Part shown: in pieces, positions 18,232 through 27,338 of the stretch
How the letters are laid out: every line of letters starts with the position of its first letter
Position numbering within the stretch: the first letter of the stretch is position 1
Source of the DNA: an archaeon
GTDB taxonomy: Archaea; Thermoproteota; Nitrososphaeria; Nitrososphaerales; Nitrosopumilaceae
Direction of reading: 5' to 3'
NCBI GenBank assembly: GCA_024276695.1
Contig: JAJRWR010000014.1
Span: 98,331 to 162,330, forward strand
Length of the DNA: 64,000 nt
Made by a program: the position numbers and the translations under genes
Notes under the pieces: model-generated
What the model was told of the DNA's origin: nothing
What the model saw: the letters and a program-made list of their open reading frames with translations, nothing else
Database searches by the model: none

Positions 18232-19212
18232 TTGACTAAATTTGTTCGACGCCTGCAAAGAATTGGAAGTAGCATACTAGTATCGTTGCCAAAAGAATGG
18301 ATTGATGCAAATAATTTGGATAAAAGTAGCCAAGTAGAAATTGAAACAGGTCAAGATAGTATTTCAATATCTGCAAATAAAGAAACACGACCAACAAAAG
18401 AACTTGTAATTTCTTATCCGTTACCTAAAGAAGAAAATATTGTAGCAAACATTACAGGATCTTATCTTTTAGGATTTGATGTCATAGAAATTAATTCAAA
18501 ATCAACAATTCCTGGTAGAGACAGAGAAGAGATTCGTAATTCAATGAGACGATTAGTTGGCATGGAAATAATTGAAGAAGATGCATCTCATATCAATATG
18601 CAATTTCTTTTGGATGCAACAACTCTTAACCCTGCAAAAATTCTCAAACGAATGAGTTCTATTTCACTTGGAATGTATGATGATGTATTAAATGGATTAA
18701 TTTCAGATGACAAATCTAATTTACAAACATTATCAAATCGTGATGTTGAAGTTAATAGACAGTATTTTTTACTTGTTCGTTTAATTCGAAGTACACTAGT
18801 TGATAGGAGATTAGCTAATGCATTTAATTTAGAAAATATTGATGTACTTGATTATAGAGTTGCCGCAAATGTTCTTGAAAATGCAGGTGATTCTATTGTT
18901 GAACTATCAAGTTTTATTTTTAATTTTTATTTATCAAAAGAATATGCAAAGAAAATCTATGATGTAGTAAGGGATTTCAATAAAGTTGCTGAAAAATCTA
19001 TTGATGCATTTACAAAGCCTGATAGACTTTTAGCAATCGAAGCCATATCTATGCATAAACAATATGAAAAAAAACTTGGTTTATTAAAAACTTCACTAGG
19101 AAGTAAAAAACAAATTCCATTAGATTTTCTCGATTTGATATATATGTTTGAAAGAATTACACGATCTTGGGCTGATGTTGCAGATCTTGTACAACCTATC
19201 TATAATGAATAA
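18232..19212 (+). CDS. AbrB/SpoVT N-terminal domain plus PhoU domain regulator
   Basis: 326 residues from TTG 18232. Residues 1-50 are a swapped-hairpin AbrB domain (RRLQRIGSSILVSLPKEWIDANNLDKSSQVEIE). The rest is a helical PhoU-like domain with two repeats. Such proteins are common in archaea and are thought to act in phosphate-uptake control. No pst genes are nearby. The TTG start lies about 20-25 bases after AT-rich TATA-like sequence, and the gene is divergent from the CoA operon. Confidence 0.82.
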   Translation: MTKFVRRLQRIGSSILVSLPKEWIDANNLDKSSQVEIETGQDSISISANKETRPTKELVISYPLPKEENIVANITGSYLLGFDVIEINSKSTIPGRDREEIRNSMRRLVGMEIIEEDASHINMQFLLDATTLNPAKILKRMSSISLGMYDDVLNGLISDDKSNLQTLSNRDVEVNRQYFLLVRLIRSTLVDRRLANAFNLENIDVLDYRVAANVLENAGDSIVELSSFIFNFYLSKEYAKKIYDVVRDFNKVAEKSIDAFTKPDRLLAIEAISMHKQYEKKLGLLKTSLGSKKQIPLDFLDLIYMFERITRSWADVADLVQPIYNE

Positions 19213-19728
19213 TTAGTATAATTTTTTCTTTGAAGCATATGTCAAAATTGCGCATATTGTTTTTGAATCCTGAATTTCACCTGTCTTAATCATTGATAGA
19301 ACCTTTTTGAAATCCATTTTCACTACGGATAATATTTCATCTTCATCAAGTTTCAAATCAGATATTTTCTTTAATCCTGAGGCTAAAAAGCAGTGAATTA
19401 TCTCTGCATTATACCCAATTGATGGATAATATGTAATGAGAGGCGTCATTTTCTTTGCTATATAGCCTGTTTCTTCTTCTAGTTCTCTAAATGCACATTT
19501 TGTTGGCTCTTCTTTTTTTTCTAATGTTCCAGCTGGAATCTCTAAAACATAACCATGTGGAAATCTATGTTGTTTAACTAAGATTATTTTTTTCTCTTCA
19601 TCAAAAGCAAGTATTGCTGCCGCACCTCTATGTTTGATATATTCCCGTTTGACTTTTCTACCTTCTATTTTTCCATTAAAAACACTGAGACCTAAAATTT
19701 TCCCTTCATAGATCTTTGTTTCTTTCAT
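19213..19728 (-). CDS. Nudix hydrolase, ADP-ribose pyrophosphatase-like
   Basis: 171 residues. The Nudix box reads [23 protein letters not shown] (given here over 23 positions with key residues G, E, R, E, E, G), with REL-EE-TG intact. The preceding beta strands ([20 protein letters not shown], then the IPAG turn) fit ADP-ribose pyrophosphatases. It likely cleans up ADP-ribose or similar nucleoside diphosphates. The 3' ends of this and the PhoU gene abut. Confidence 0.88.
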   Translation of the reverse strand: MKETKIYEGKILGLSVFNGKIEGRKVKREYIKHRGAAAILAFDEEKKIILVKQHRFPHGYVLEIPAGTLEKKEEPTKCAFRELEEETGYIAKKMTPLITYYPSIGYNAEIIHCFLASGLKKISDLKLDEDEILSVVKMDFKKVLSMIKTGEIQDSKTICAILTYASKKKLY

Positions 19729-19753
19729 ATGGTGTAGTGAAAATTATTCTTAT

Positions 19754-20656
19754 TTAATTTGTCTGATACGTTAAATGTAATTTAGATGATTTTTTAAAAT
19801 CACTAATAGCTTTTTCAATCCATTTTATATAAAATGAAATCTTTTTTGGAATGAATAAATCAACTGATTTCACATTTTTAATATTTCTAACTTTTTGTGT
19901 CAATTCATCCATTTTGTAAATATTATCACTGTACATAAATAGAACAATTTGATTTTTTGCTATAAAGGGAATTTGTAAATATGATTCAGAAAATGATTCA
20001 TTCAAATTTTCCAAAGTTTCTTTGAGATTTCCTTCTATCCAAGTTAGTATGGCATAAGGAATAAAATTTTCAATTTTTGTAGGATCGTAAACTAATGTAA
20101 ACTGAATTCCATCATTTTCATGTAATTTTTCAATACATCTTGTTATTGTTTTCGTTGACATTCCTATATTCTTTGAAATTTTCTCAATTTTTTCTCTGGG
20201 ATCTTTAATCAATTTTTCTAGAATTTCTAAATCTGTTTTTGTAAGATTTGAATTAAATCCTGGGTTCTCTGCTTCAAAAATTGATAAAACTCTAACATCT
20301 TTCATCAATTTCTTTGCAAGTTCAATTTTTTGTTCCATATTCTCTTTTACAGAAATTCCACAAACTGTTATTCCTCCAACACATGGGACTACAAAATATG
20401 GTTCACCTACAAGACTTGTTTGCTCTAAAATTTCTTCAATATTTTCACCTGATACAACAATGTACAAAATACCATGACCCAAAACAGGAGGTTCAACTTT
20501 AATGAAGAATTCTTTGATAATCTTTTTTGCTTGCATTTTTAGTATTCTAGCTCTGACTGCACCACCAGACATTCCTAATTTTATGCCTATTTGTCTGTCA
20601 GATTCTCTACAATTATTTAGTAATCTGTTAAGAATCTTCATATCTAAATTATCCAT
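19754..20656 (-). CDS. Lrp/AsnC-type transcription regulator with two helix-turn-helix units
   Basis: 300 residues. HTH 1 is LDMKILNRLLNNCRESDRQIGIKLGMSGGAVRARI (about 3-38). A second winged helix occurs at about 143-180 (LTKTDLEILEKLIKDPREKIEKISKNIGMSTKTI). Between and after are ligand-sensing-type alpha-beta regions. The doubled HTH layout is archaeal. It is divergent from the ABC exporter at 20773, and an inverted repeat sits between them (see 20712-20744), so it may control itself and the exporter. Confidence 0.82.
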   Translation of the reverse strand: MDNLDMKILNRLLNNCRESDRQIGIKLGMSGGAVRARILKMQAKKIIKEFFIKVEPPVLGHGILYIVVSGENIEEILEQTSLVGEPYFVVPCVGGITVCGISVKENMEQKIELAKKLMKDVRVLSIFEAENPGFNSNLTKTDLEILEKLIKDPREKIEKISKNIGMSTKTITRCIEKLHENDGIQFTLVYDPTKIENFIPYAILTWIEGNLKETLENLNESFSESYLQIPFIAKNQIVLFMYSDNIYKMDELTQKVRNIKNVKSVDLFIPKKISFYIKWIEKAISDFKKSSKLHLTYQTN

Positions 20657-20711
20657 TTCATCACCTATTTTGACTCCTTAAAGTATAGAAATAACTAATA
20701 CATTATAAAAT

Positions 20712-20744
20712 TGTCTATATTATTAATATTATACATAATAGACA
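20712..20744. promoter_or_regulatory. Inverted repeat in the divergent Lrp / ABC-exporter promoter region
   Basis: TGTCTAT (20712-20718) and ATAGACA (20738-20744) form seven-base arms around an AT-rich, partly self-complementary centre (ATTAATAT). It lies midway between the start of the Lrp-type gene (20656) and the exporter permease (20773). Operator function is inference. Confidence 0.45.
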
Positions 20745-20772
20745 TTATATATTAGACTATTTTACTTCTTTC

Positions 20773-21960
20773 GTGGATTATCGATTAAAGTTAGCAAAAC
20801 GAATGCTATTCAACAAAAAAGGAAGTTTGATTGGTGCAGTTTTAGCTGTAACCATTGGAATTTTAGTAATTCACGTGAATTTTGTCATTTTTCAAGGATT
20901 GTTTGATGCTATAGTTAGAGATATCAGTGATTATAGAAATGGTGATATTCTTGTAACTGATGAATCTGATTTTATCGATAAATCTGATTTATCACTTGTA
21001 AATTGGTTTGAAAGAATTTCATATGTTGAAGCAGCGACACCGCGGCTTTCATCGACTGCAGAAATGAATATGACAAAAAGTGGAACACGAATTGAAGAAA
21101 CTAGAGTCCCCATAGTTGGCATTGATCCATTTCGTGATATTAGAGCATCAACTGTCCATGAAACTGTTTTAGAAGGAAGTTATGTTTTCTCAAGAAATTC
21201 CATTGTATTAGGATCTAATGTAGCAAAAGATCTTGGAGGAGCTGAAGTAGGTGATAGTGTTAAAGTTCTTGTAGTTGATAGATGGGGTCAAGATCAAATT
21301 AGGAGATTTACTGTATCTGGTATTGCAAATTCACCTGGTGGTCAAGGTTTTGATTATACTGCAGTTGTTCATATTGATACTTTACGTGATATGATGAATA
21401 GACCTGGAGAAACTGGATCAATTATGGTAAAACTAAATGATCCTTCTAAAGCATTTGAGGTCAAAGAATTCTTTTTACGTTCATTTCCTAATGATGATTT
21501 TCTTGCAGAAACTATAGAGGAATCAGCTGAACAACAACTTGCTGGTTTTAGATCTGGAATTGCAATGATTAACATGATAGGTTATTTTGGAATGATGTCC
21601 TCAGCATTTGCTATTGTTACAATTCAGATGATGTTAGTTAATGGAAAAACTAAGGAAATCGGAGTTATGAGAGCAATCGGAGCTAAAAGAAAAGATATTT
21701 TGATAATTTTTATTTTTCAAGGAATGATAATAGGTGCAATTGGAGCAGGAGTAGGCACTGCTACAGGATTAGGCTATACATTTTATGCAAAGGAAACAAA
21801 AATGTCATTTAACAACAGTCTTCCCCTTGAAGTTACATACAACTGGGAAAAGGTAATACAAACTGCTTTGACTTCATTTATCTTGGCAATAATTGCATCT
21901 CTATATCCCTCGTATAGAGCAACAAAGTTGTTACCCGTGGAGGCGATGAGAACTGTCTAA
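20773..21960 (+). CDS. MacB/FtsX-like ABC transporter permease
   Basis: 395 residues from GTG 20773. One membrane helix near the N-terminus (about 17-38), a large extracytoplasmic domain (about 40-265), and three C-terminal helices with TKEIGVMRAIGAKRKDI and SLYPSYRATKLLPVEAMR, the FtsX/MacB signature. Works with the ATPase encoded next and perhaps with the exported protein that follows, to extrude or release a surface substrate. The stop codon overlaps the likely start of the ATPase. Confidence 0.9.
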   Translation: MDYRLKLAKRMLFNKKGSLIGAVLAVTIGILVIHVNFVIFQGLFDAIVRDISDYRNGDILVTDESDFIDKSDLSLVNWFERISYVEAATPRLSSTAEMNMTKSGTRIEETRVPIVGIDPFRDIRASTVHETVLEGSYVFSRNSIVLGSNVAKDLGGAEVGDSVKVLVVDRWGQDQIRRFTVSGIANSPGGQGFDYTAVVHIDTLRDMMNRPGETGSIMVKLNDPSKAFEVKEFFLRSFPNDDFLAETIEESAEQQLAGFRSGIAMINMIGYFGMMSSAFAIVTIQMMLVNGKTKEIGVMRAIGAKRKDILIIFIFQGMIIGAIGAGVGTATGLGYTFYAKETKMSFNNSLPLEVTYNWEKVIQTALTSFILAIIASLYPSYRATKLLPVEAMRTV

Positions 21961-22657
21961 TGTACTTGAAATAAATAATCTTAGTAAAATTTATGGAGAA
22001 GCAGATAATCGAGTAAAAGCTCTTGATGATGTATCATTTTCAATTAAACAAGGAGAAATTGTATTAATCGTTGGAAGTTCTGGTTCTGGTAAATCTACAT
22101 TACTAAATATGATTGGATTATTAGATCGTCCAACTATTGGAAAAATTTTCATTGATGGAATAAATACTACTACACTTAATGATGACAAAATCTCATCATT
22201 TAGAAATAACAAATTAGGATTCATTTTTCAATTTTCTAATTTACTTACTGATCTTTCAGTTTTAGAAAATGTATTATTACCATCACAAATCGCTGGTAAT
22301 AGTAATGCTACAAAGAAAGATGCCATGGATTTACTTAAAGCAGTTGGGTTAGAAGATCAAATACATAAACGTGCAAATAAAATATCTGGTGGACAAGCTC
22401 AAAGAGTTGCTATTGCAAGAGGATTAATCAACAAACCTTCAATTGTATTAGCAGATGAACCTACTGGTAATCTTGATTCGATAACATCCGAAACGATAGT
22501 TCAACTAATGAAATCTATGGCAAAAAAACTAAATCAAACATTCATTATCGTTACACACGACAGAGAACATTTTGGTGATGTTGATAGAGTGATTACAATA
22601 AAAGATGGTAAAGCCTTTGAAGATAAACAACCATCAACAATGGAGGTCACAGTATAA
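21953..22657 (+). CDS. MacB-like ABC transporter ATPase (start codon uncertain, probably CTG)
   Basis: Walker A is VGSSGSGKSTLLNMIG, the signature is SGGQAQRVAIARGL, and Walker B is IVLADEPTGNLDS, followed by the His switch VTHDRE. Homology to the family begins at VLEINNLSKIYGE. In that frame no ATG, GTG or TTG exists between the TGA at 21947 and ATG 22109, which is already past Walker A. CTG 21953 gives MSNVLEINNL and follows a good ribosome site GGAGG (21939-21943, nine-base spacer). It overlaps the permease stop by eight bases. ATG 22109 would give a protein without its P-loop, so I reject it. A base error near the start is the other explanation. Confidence 0.8.
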   Translation: MSNVLEINNLSKIYGEADNRVKALDDVSFSIKQGEIVLIVGSSGSGKSTLLNMIGLLDRPTIGKIFIDGINTTTLNDDKISSFRNNKLGFIFQFSNLLTDLSVLENVLLPSQIAGNSNATKKDAMDLLKAVGLEDQIHKRANKISGGQAQRVAIARGLINKPSIVLADEPTGNLDSITSETIVQLMKSMAKKLNQTFIIVTHDREHFGDVDRVITIKDGKAFEDKQPSTMEVTV

Positions 22658-23139
22658 TGAATTCTAAAATTATTTTATTATTATTTACAATTGGACTTGT
22701 ACCAATAATCTTTGACAATTCTTATGCACAAATCACTTCTGGAGGGTTTGGTCAATCTCCTTTTGAAAGAGATTTTGGAGATGTCAAGTTTTTGGATGCA
22801 TACTTTGGCACAATCAATGAAAAAATTGAAGTTGAAGCAGGAGATGGAAATGTTCCATTCACTGTAGTATTGGCAAATGTTGGAACTCAGGACATTACAG
22901 GAATTAGAGGCCAATTATCTTTACCATTAGGTTTTTCAGCATCTGATGGTCCAGGCTCAATTATTCATGCTGATAGTGATTCAAATTCATTGGCTGGGGA
23001 GCATTTCTATCTTACATTTTTTGTAAATATTGATAAAAATATACAAATTCAACAATATCCAGGAACTGTAAAAGTAGATTATTCTAGATTAAGAGAATCT
23101 GGAGTTCGAACAGCATTTGCTGATTTGATTTTAAGGTAA
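22657..23139 (+). CDS. Exported S-layer-type (COG1361-like) protein, N-terminal part, frameshifted
   Basis: 160 codons: a signal peptide (1-24, ending NSYAQ) and a first beta domain with VPFTVVLANVGTQDITGIRGQLSLP. It stops at TAA 23137 in the middle of what looks like a strand (FADLILR). Shifting back one base at 23136 continues directly as VTGDSVINVRAMEP in the next open frame (23151-23960), so both are probably one gene of about 434 codons with a missing base in the AAGG run at 23133-23136. It starts on the last base of the ABC ATPase stop and is likely the exporter's surface partner. Confidence 0.75.
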   Translation: MNSKIILLLFTIGLVPIIFDNSYAQITSGGFGQSPFERDFGDVKFLDAYFGTINEKIEVEAGDGNVPFTVVLANVGTQDITGIRGQLSLPLGFSASDGPGSIIHADSDSNSLAGEHFYLTFFVNIDKNIQIQQYPGTVKVDYSRLRESGVRTAFADLILR

Positions 23140-23150
23140 CTGGAGACAGT

Positions 23151-23960
23151 GTGATTAATGTAAGAGCTATGGAACCATTTCTCACATCTTTGAAATCAAA
23201 TGATGTAGTAATTGAAATTGCCAATGATGGCACTGCACCAATTTCTGGCGTAGATATTGTTGCAATAAATACATCTACAGAACTAGCATCAACCTCATCA
23301 TCAACTACTAATATTGAAAATGTTGTAATTTTAGAATCAAGTTGGGATGTTGGAAATATTAATGCAAAGTCAGCAAAATATCTTACTGCAACTGTATATG
23401 TTCCTGAATCACTAAAAGATGACACATTAAGAATTCCATTATCTATTTCATATTATAATGCACATGGAGATTTTTCCACAATTTCAAAAATAGTTGATTT
23501 TTATATTAAGGGGTTAATTGATTTAACAATTTTTAATATCAAAGTTATAGAATTATCAGATAAACAAATGGTAATTGGAGAAATAATTAATGAAGGAAAT
23601 GAAGATGGATTATTTGGCTTTGTATCCATTGAATCAAAAGGAGATTCTAACATCAAATCAAACACTCAATTTATTGATGAAATTGAGATAGATGCACCTG
23701 TCCCATTTAATATTCCAATTGAATTTGAAGGTGAACCAAGATATGGTGAACATGACATTACAATTACTGTAAGATACAAGGACAGTACTAGAGATGAGAT
23801 ATTTCTGATTCAGGATCAAACAATCACTATTCATGAACCATCAAATGGTGATAATAATACAACTGATCCTACAATGATAATAATCCTTGTTATCTTTATA
23901 GCAGGAGTTATATTTTACATAATTCGTAGGCATAAAAAAGCTACAGTTGAAATCAATTAA
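23151..23960 (+). CDS. Exported S-layer-type protein, C-terminal part with membrane anchor
   Basis: 269 codons in the frame that continues the preceding reading frame from 23136. It holds two more Ig-like/CARDB-type beta domains (NDVVIEIANDGTAPISGVDIV; LTIFNIKVIELSDKQMVIGEIINEGN) and a C-terminal membrane helix (about 240-258) followed by RRHKKA, an outside-facing anchor. A GTG at 23151 with GGAG five bases ahead could allow separate translation, but it would begin inside a domain. See the frameshift finding. Confidence 0.75.
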   Translation: MINVRAMEPFLTSLKSNDVVIEIANDGTAPISGVDIVAINTSTELASTSSSTTNIENVVILESSWDVGNINAKSAKYLTATVYVPESLKDDTLRIPLSISYYNAHGDFSTISKIVDFYIKGLIDLTIFNIKVIELSDKQMVIGEIINEGNEDGLFGFVSIESKGDSNIKSNTQFIDEIEIDAPVPFNIPIEFEGEPRYGEHDITITVRYKDSTRDEIFLIQDQTITIHEPSNGDNNTTDPTMIIILVIFIAGVIFYIIRRHKKATVEIN

Positions 23961-24004
23961 CGATATAATTTTAAATCTAAAATAGAGAAATAAAGATAAT
24001 TAAA

Positions 24005-24337
24005 TTGAGATCAACTATAATCATTCTCATTGCAATTTTATCTATAGGTAGTATGGTAATCTCTTTAGGTTTTCTAACATCTCAAGAATACATTGATGTT
24101 CCTGAAATTTCTAATCAATATGAAAAGTTAGAGAAATACAAGAATGAATTGGAAAAAATTAATCAACTTAATCAGCAGGTACTAGAAGATCTAGAGAATC
24201 AAATTAAAAATTCTGATGACTTTCATCTCGATCAAATTAATGAAGAGATCGAAGTAATAAAACAAGTAATTGAAGAAAATAAAGCGGAATTGGAACAAGT
24301 AATAACAAAATTGTCCCAAATGGAATCTGAACCATAG
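24005..24337 (+). CDS. Small membrane-anchored coiled-coil protein
   Basis: 110 residues from TTG 24005. An N-terminal membrane helix (about 3-25) is followed by about 80 residues of coiled coil rich in Glu, Lys, Gln and Leu (NQLNQQVLEDLENQIKNSDD onward). I do not recognise a family. It follows the exporter genes on the same strand after 44 bases and may be part of that unit. Confidence 0.6.
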   Translation: MRSTIIILIAILSIGSMVISLGFLTSQEYIDVPEISNQYEKLEKYKNELEKINQLNQQVLEDLENQIKNSDDFHLDQINEEIEVIKQVIEENKAELEQVITKLSQMESEP

Positions 24338-24409
24338 TACAATCCTGATTTCCATTTTTGGGAAATTTACATCATAATTATATCGTATCTTAAGGAAATA
24401 GTATTCGGT

Positions 24410-24478
24410 ATGGCAAAGGGTATTTTTCTATTTCTAGCTGGTAGTATTGTAGGATTTATCACAACACCATTACTGTAA
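24410..24478 (+). CDS. Very small hydrophobic protein (22 aa)
   Basis: ATG 24410 opens a 22-residue reading frame, a single membrane helix (KGIFLFLAGSIVGFITTPLL). A TATA-like ATTATATCG (24376-24384) lies about 26 bases before the ATG, the spacing of a leaderless archaeal promoter. No family is recognised; support is promoter spacing and a coherent helix only. Confidence 0.4.
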   Translation: MAKGIFLFLAGSIVGFITTPLL

Positions 24479-24518
24479 GTATCTCAGATATTTTCCTAAA
24501 TTCATATAGTTACCAACA

Positions 24519-24713
24519 TTGTTATGTTTATTGGAAATACATCAAAAATTAACAATTGTTGGAGTAGTTTTGTTAGTTGTTACTTTTTTGATTAATTACT
24601 ATCATCAAGAAAATCATCCGGGTATCGGATTTAACTATGCATATGTCACCGGAGTTGGAATGTTAATTGCATTTTCAATTAGTTTTGTAATATTTACGAA
24701 AAATCAACTATGA
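24519..24713 (+). CDS. Small two-helix membrane protein
   Basis: 64 residues with two predicted membrane helices (about 10-26 and 40-58) joined by a polar loop (YYHQENHPGIGFNYAY). No family recognised. The following 232 bases to the next gene carry AT-rich sequence with no gene I can support. Confidence 0.5.
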   Translation: MLCLLEIHQKLTIVGVVLLVVTFLINYYHQENHPGIGFNYAYVTGVGMLIAFSISFVIFTKNQL

Positions 24714-24945
24714 TCATCTCTAATTTACAAACAATAAACAGTATAATATGTTTTGAAACATTATATTTCTATTTGAATTAAGATTGTATTATTCCAATAA
24801 AAGTGACAAGCAGAAATTATCAGTGAGATCTAAATACTATTTTACAAAATATTAGTCTAGTCGTCACCAAAATATGATTTGTTTTTGGTCTTACTGCTTA
24901 CGTTATAGACCGTAAGATTATAAGCAATTACTTGATCTTGCGATT

Positions 24946-25329
24946 ATGCCTAAGGATGAGATTGAAATCCCAAAGGAATTACGTGAATTCATGTTAGAAA
25001 AAGCTGAAGAAACATTCCTTGGACAAAAAAATGGAGCAGATAAACAATTTCGTTATGGTAACTTGCACATTAGAGAATACAATGATAAATTCTTAATTCA
25101 TAATGACAAAATTGATCCTAGAAAAGATCCTATTGGACATTTAGTTTATGATGCGCCTGAAGTTTTGATTGGTTTGGCATGTGCAATTTTTGGAGGTTCA
25201 CAAATTGCAAAAAAAGCAATGAATAAAGATTCAAAAAAACTAGCTGTAACTTCTGGTTTATTTTCATCAATAATTTTCGGATATATGGGATATTTGGTTA
25301 CTAAGAAAATCAAAAATTATTTGGAATAA
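24946..25329 (+). CDS. Conserved-looking membrane protein of unknown function
   Basis: 127 residues. A charged N-terminal half (DEIEIPKELREFMLEKAEET) with several Asp/Lys-rich turns (NDKIDPRKDPIGHLVYDAPEV), then two membrane helices (about 72-90 and 100-120). It ends five bases before the UbiB kinase gene, so it is likely co-transcribed and may assist it at the membrane. No domain recognised. Confidence 0.65.
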   Translation: MPKDEIEIPKELREFMLEKAEETFLGQKNGADKQFRYGNLHIREYNDKFLIHNDKIDPRKDPIGHLVYDAPEVLIGLACAIFGGSQIAKKAMNKDSKKLAVTSGLFSSIIFGYMGYLVTKKIKNYLE

Positions 25330-25334
25330 ATACT

Positions 25335-26879
25335 ATGTCAACTGTTAGAACAATCCAAGTACTTGTTAAACTTTTTCCATCTATTCTTGCATTACGTAAA
25401 GACAGAAAAAAATGGATTAATCAAGAAAAAAATCAAATTGATTCTGAACAATTTAGAAAAAATGCACGTAAGGTACTTGATACATTCATTTCATTAGGAC
25501 CTGTTTACATAAAATTAGGACAATGGCTTTCTTCAAGAGCAGATATTTTACCTCAACCCTATTTGGAAGAACTTTCAAAACTTCAAGATAGTGTACCTTC
25601 TGCACCTTTTGATCAAGTAAAACCAATAATTGAAAAAGAACTTGGTCCAATTGATGAAAAATTCGATGAGATTGATCCTAATTCTATTTCGGGTGCTTCA
25701 TTAGGTCAAGTTTATCGTGGAACTATTTCAGGTCAACAAATAGTTGTTAAAGTAAAAAGACCAGGAATTGAAAAAGTTGTAGCAGAAGATCTCAAAGTTT
25801 TAAAAAAAGTTCTTCCCTTAGCATTAAGATTTGTTGATCCTAATTTACGCTATTCAGCAAAAGCAATGCTTTCCCAATTCATTGAAACAATCCATGAAGA
25901 AATGGATTATACGAATGAATTACACAATCTCAAAACAATTAAAAATGATATGGCAAATTCAACCAATGTTATAGTACCATCTGTTTATGATGATTTATCT
26001 TCAAAAAATGTACTAACGATGGAATATTTGCCCGGAATTAAGGTGACAAATGTACAAGCGCTTGATGAGAAAGGTATTGATAGAGAACAACTAGTCATTG
26101 ATGTCCATAAGGTTTTTTTTACAATGCTACTCAAGAATTCTATTTTCCATGCAGATCCTCATCCCGGCAACATTTCAGTCACTGATGATGGGGAACTCAT
26201 TTTGTATGATTATGGAATGGTGGGACGAATAAACAATGAAACCAGATTTAAGCTAATTCGACTTTATCTTGCACTAGTTGAGAGAAATCCTCCAAGGGTA
26301 GTTAATGCAATGAATGAACTTTCAATGCTGACACCTGGTTACAACAGAGAAGTCATTGAAAAAGGAATTGAACTCTCAATACGGGCAATGCATGGAAACA
26401 AACCTGATGAAATGGAAGTTCAAAGTTTGATGGAACTTGCAAACCAAACAATGAGTAAATTTCCATTCGTATTGCCAAAAAATTTGGCATTGTATATGAG
26501 AATGGCATCAATTATTGAAGGAATTTACAAAACACATAATGTTGATTTTAAATTCGTTAAAGTTTTAAAAAATATTTTACAAGAAGAAAATCTTATTTCA
26601 CAAGCATATGTACAAGAATTAAAGATTTCATTTGAAAATTTCACAAAATCAGTTGATTCTGCAATTCGTTTAGGACCTGAGATGAAAAAACTGATGGATG
26701 AAGCTCAAATTTTTATGAAAAAACGAAAACCAATGGCTTTACTAAGTGGAAGTATATTTGCATCTGCAATTTTTATTGGCTCTGTATTTTTATATCAATC
26801 AAATGAATCACTCGGATTTATTGGGATGACTAGCTCTGGTTTGATAATGGCAGCTTCTGGATTTTTTAGAAAATATTAG
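25335..26879 (+). CDS. ABC1/UbiB/ADCK family atypical kinase
   Basis: 514 residues. The UbiB motifs are in order: KLGQWLSSRADILP (KxGQ, about 51-64), the Ala-rich loop SGASLGQVYRG, KVKRPG, then HADPHPGNISV and DYGMVG for catalysis and metal binding. Two C-terminal hydrophobic stretches anchor it in the membrane (about 460-510). The family supports quinone or isoprenoid lipid metabolism; the exact target in archaea is not known. Confidence 0.9.
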   Translation: MSTVRTIQVLVKLFPSILALRKDRKKWINQEKNQIDSEQFRKNARKVLDTFISLGPVYIKLGQWLSSRADILPQPYLEELSKLQDSVPSAPFDQVKPIIEKELGPIDEKFDEIDPNSISGASLGQVYRGTISGQQIVVKVKRPGIEKVVAEDLKVLKKVLPLALRFVDPNLRYSAKAMLSQFIETIHEEMDYTNELHNLKTIKNDMANSTNVIVPSVYDDLSSKNVLTMEYLPGIKVTNVQALDEKGIDREQLVIDVHKVFFTMLLKNSIFHADPHPGNISVTDDGELILYDYGMVGRINNETRFKLIRLYLALVERNPPRVVNAMNELSMLTPGYNREVIEKGIELSIRAMHGNKPDEMEVQSLMELANQTMSKFPFVLPKNLALYMRMASIIEGIYKTHNVDFKFVKVLKNILQEENLISQAYVQELKISFENFTKSVDSAIRLGPEMKKLMDEAQIFMKKRKPMALLSGSIFASAIFIGSVFLYQSNESLGFIGMTSSGLIMAASGFFRKY

Positions 26880-26880
26880 A

Positions 26881-27261
26881 TTATTCTATAGAGATATCTT
26901 TTCCTTTTTTTGTTACAGAAATGATTAATGTTAGAATACCATTTTCATATTTTGCAGATTCGATTTTTTCTTCCCCTTGTTTAATTTCAATTGGAAGTCT
27001 AATTTTTTTATCAATTACATCTGGTCTTTGATTTAAAATTAAAGACTCTGATTCTTTTTCATCAAGAATTTTTTTGGCATTGATAGAAAGAATATCTCCA
27101 CACAAAGATAATTCAATATCTTTCTTTGTGAATCCAGGAATATCAATTATAATTTTTAGGTTATCATCATTGAGATACATGTCAATTGGTGGTAAAACAA
27201 ATTCATAAAATTCTCTTGATTTGTTTCCAATCTCTTTGATTACTTCTTTTACAAGTCCCAT
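26881..27261 (-). CDS. Hsp20/alpha-crystallin small heat shock protein
   Basis: 126 residues with an alpha-crystallin domain: PPIDMYLNDDNLKIIIDIPGFTKKDIELSLCGDILSINAKK and the C-terminal strand ENGILTLIISV (the consensus A-x-x-x-n-G-v-L motif). It lacks a clear C-terminal IxI tail. It holds denaturing proteins in the cytoplasm. Convergent with the UbiB gene. Confidence 0.88.
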   Translation of the reverse strand: MGLVKEVIKEIGNKSREFYEFVLPPIDMYLNDDNLKIIIDIPGFTKKDIELSLCGDILSINAKKILDEKESESLILNQRPDVIDKKIRLPIEIKQGEEKIESAKYENGILTLIISVTKKGKDISIE

Positions 27262-27338
27262 TTTGTGTTACATGCTCAATTTTTGGATATAAATCTTGAT
27301 AGATTTTTAATCAATTAATTTCTCTGTTTTGATAACTT

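Noticed and set aside
22109..22657. ABC ATPase starting at ATG 22109
   Set aside because: This would remove the Walker A loop, which lies in frame just upstream; the longer form from CTG 21953 keeps it.
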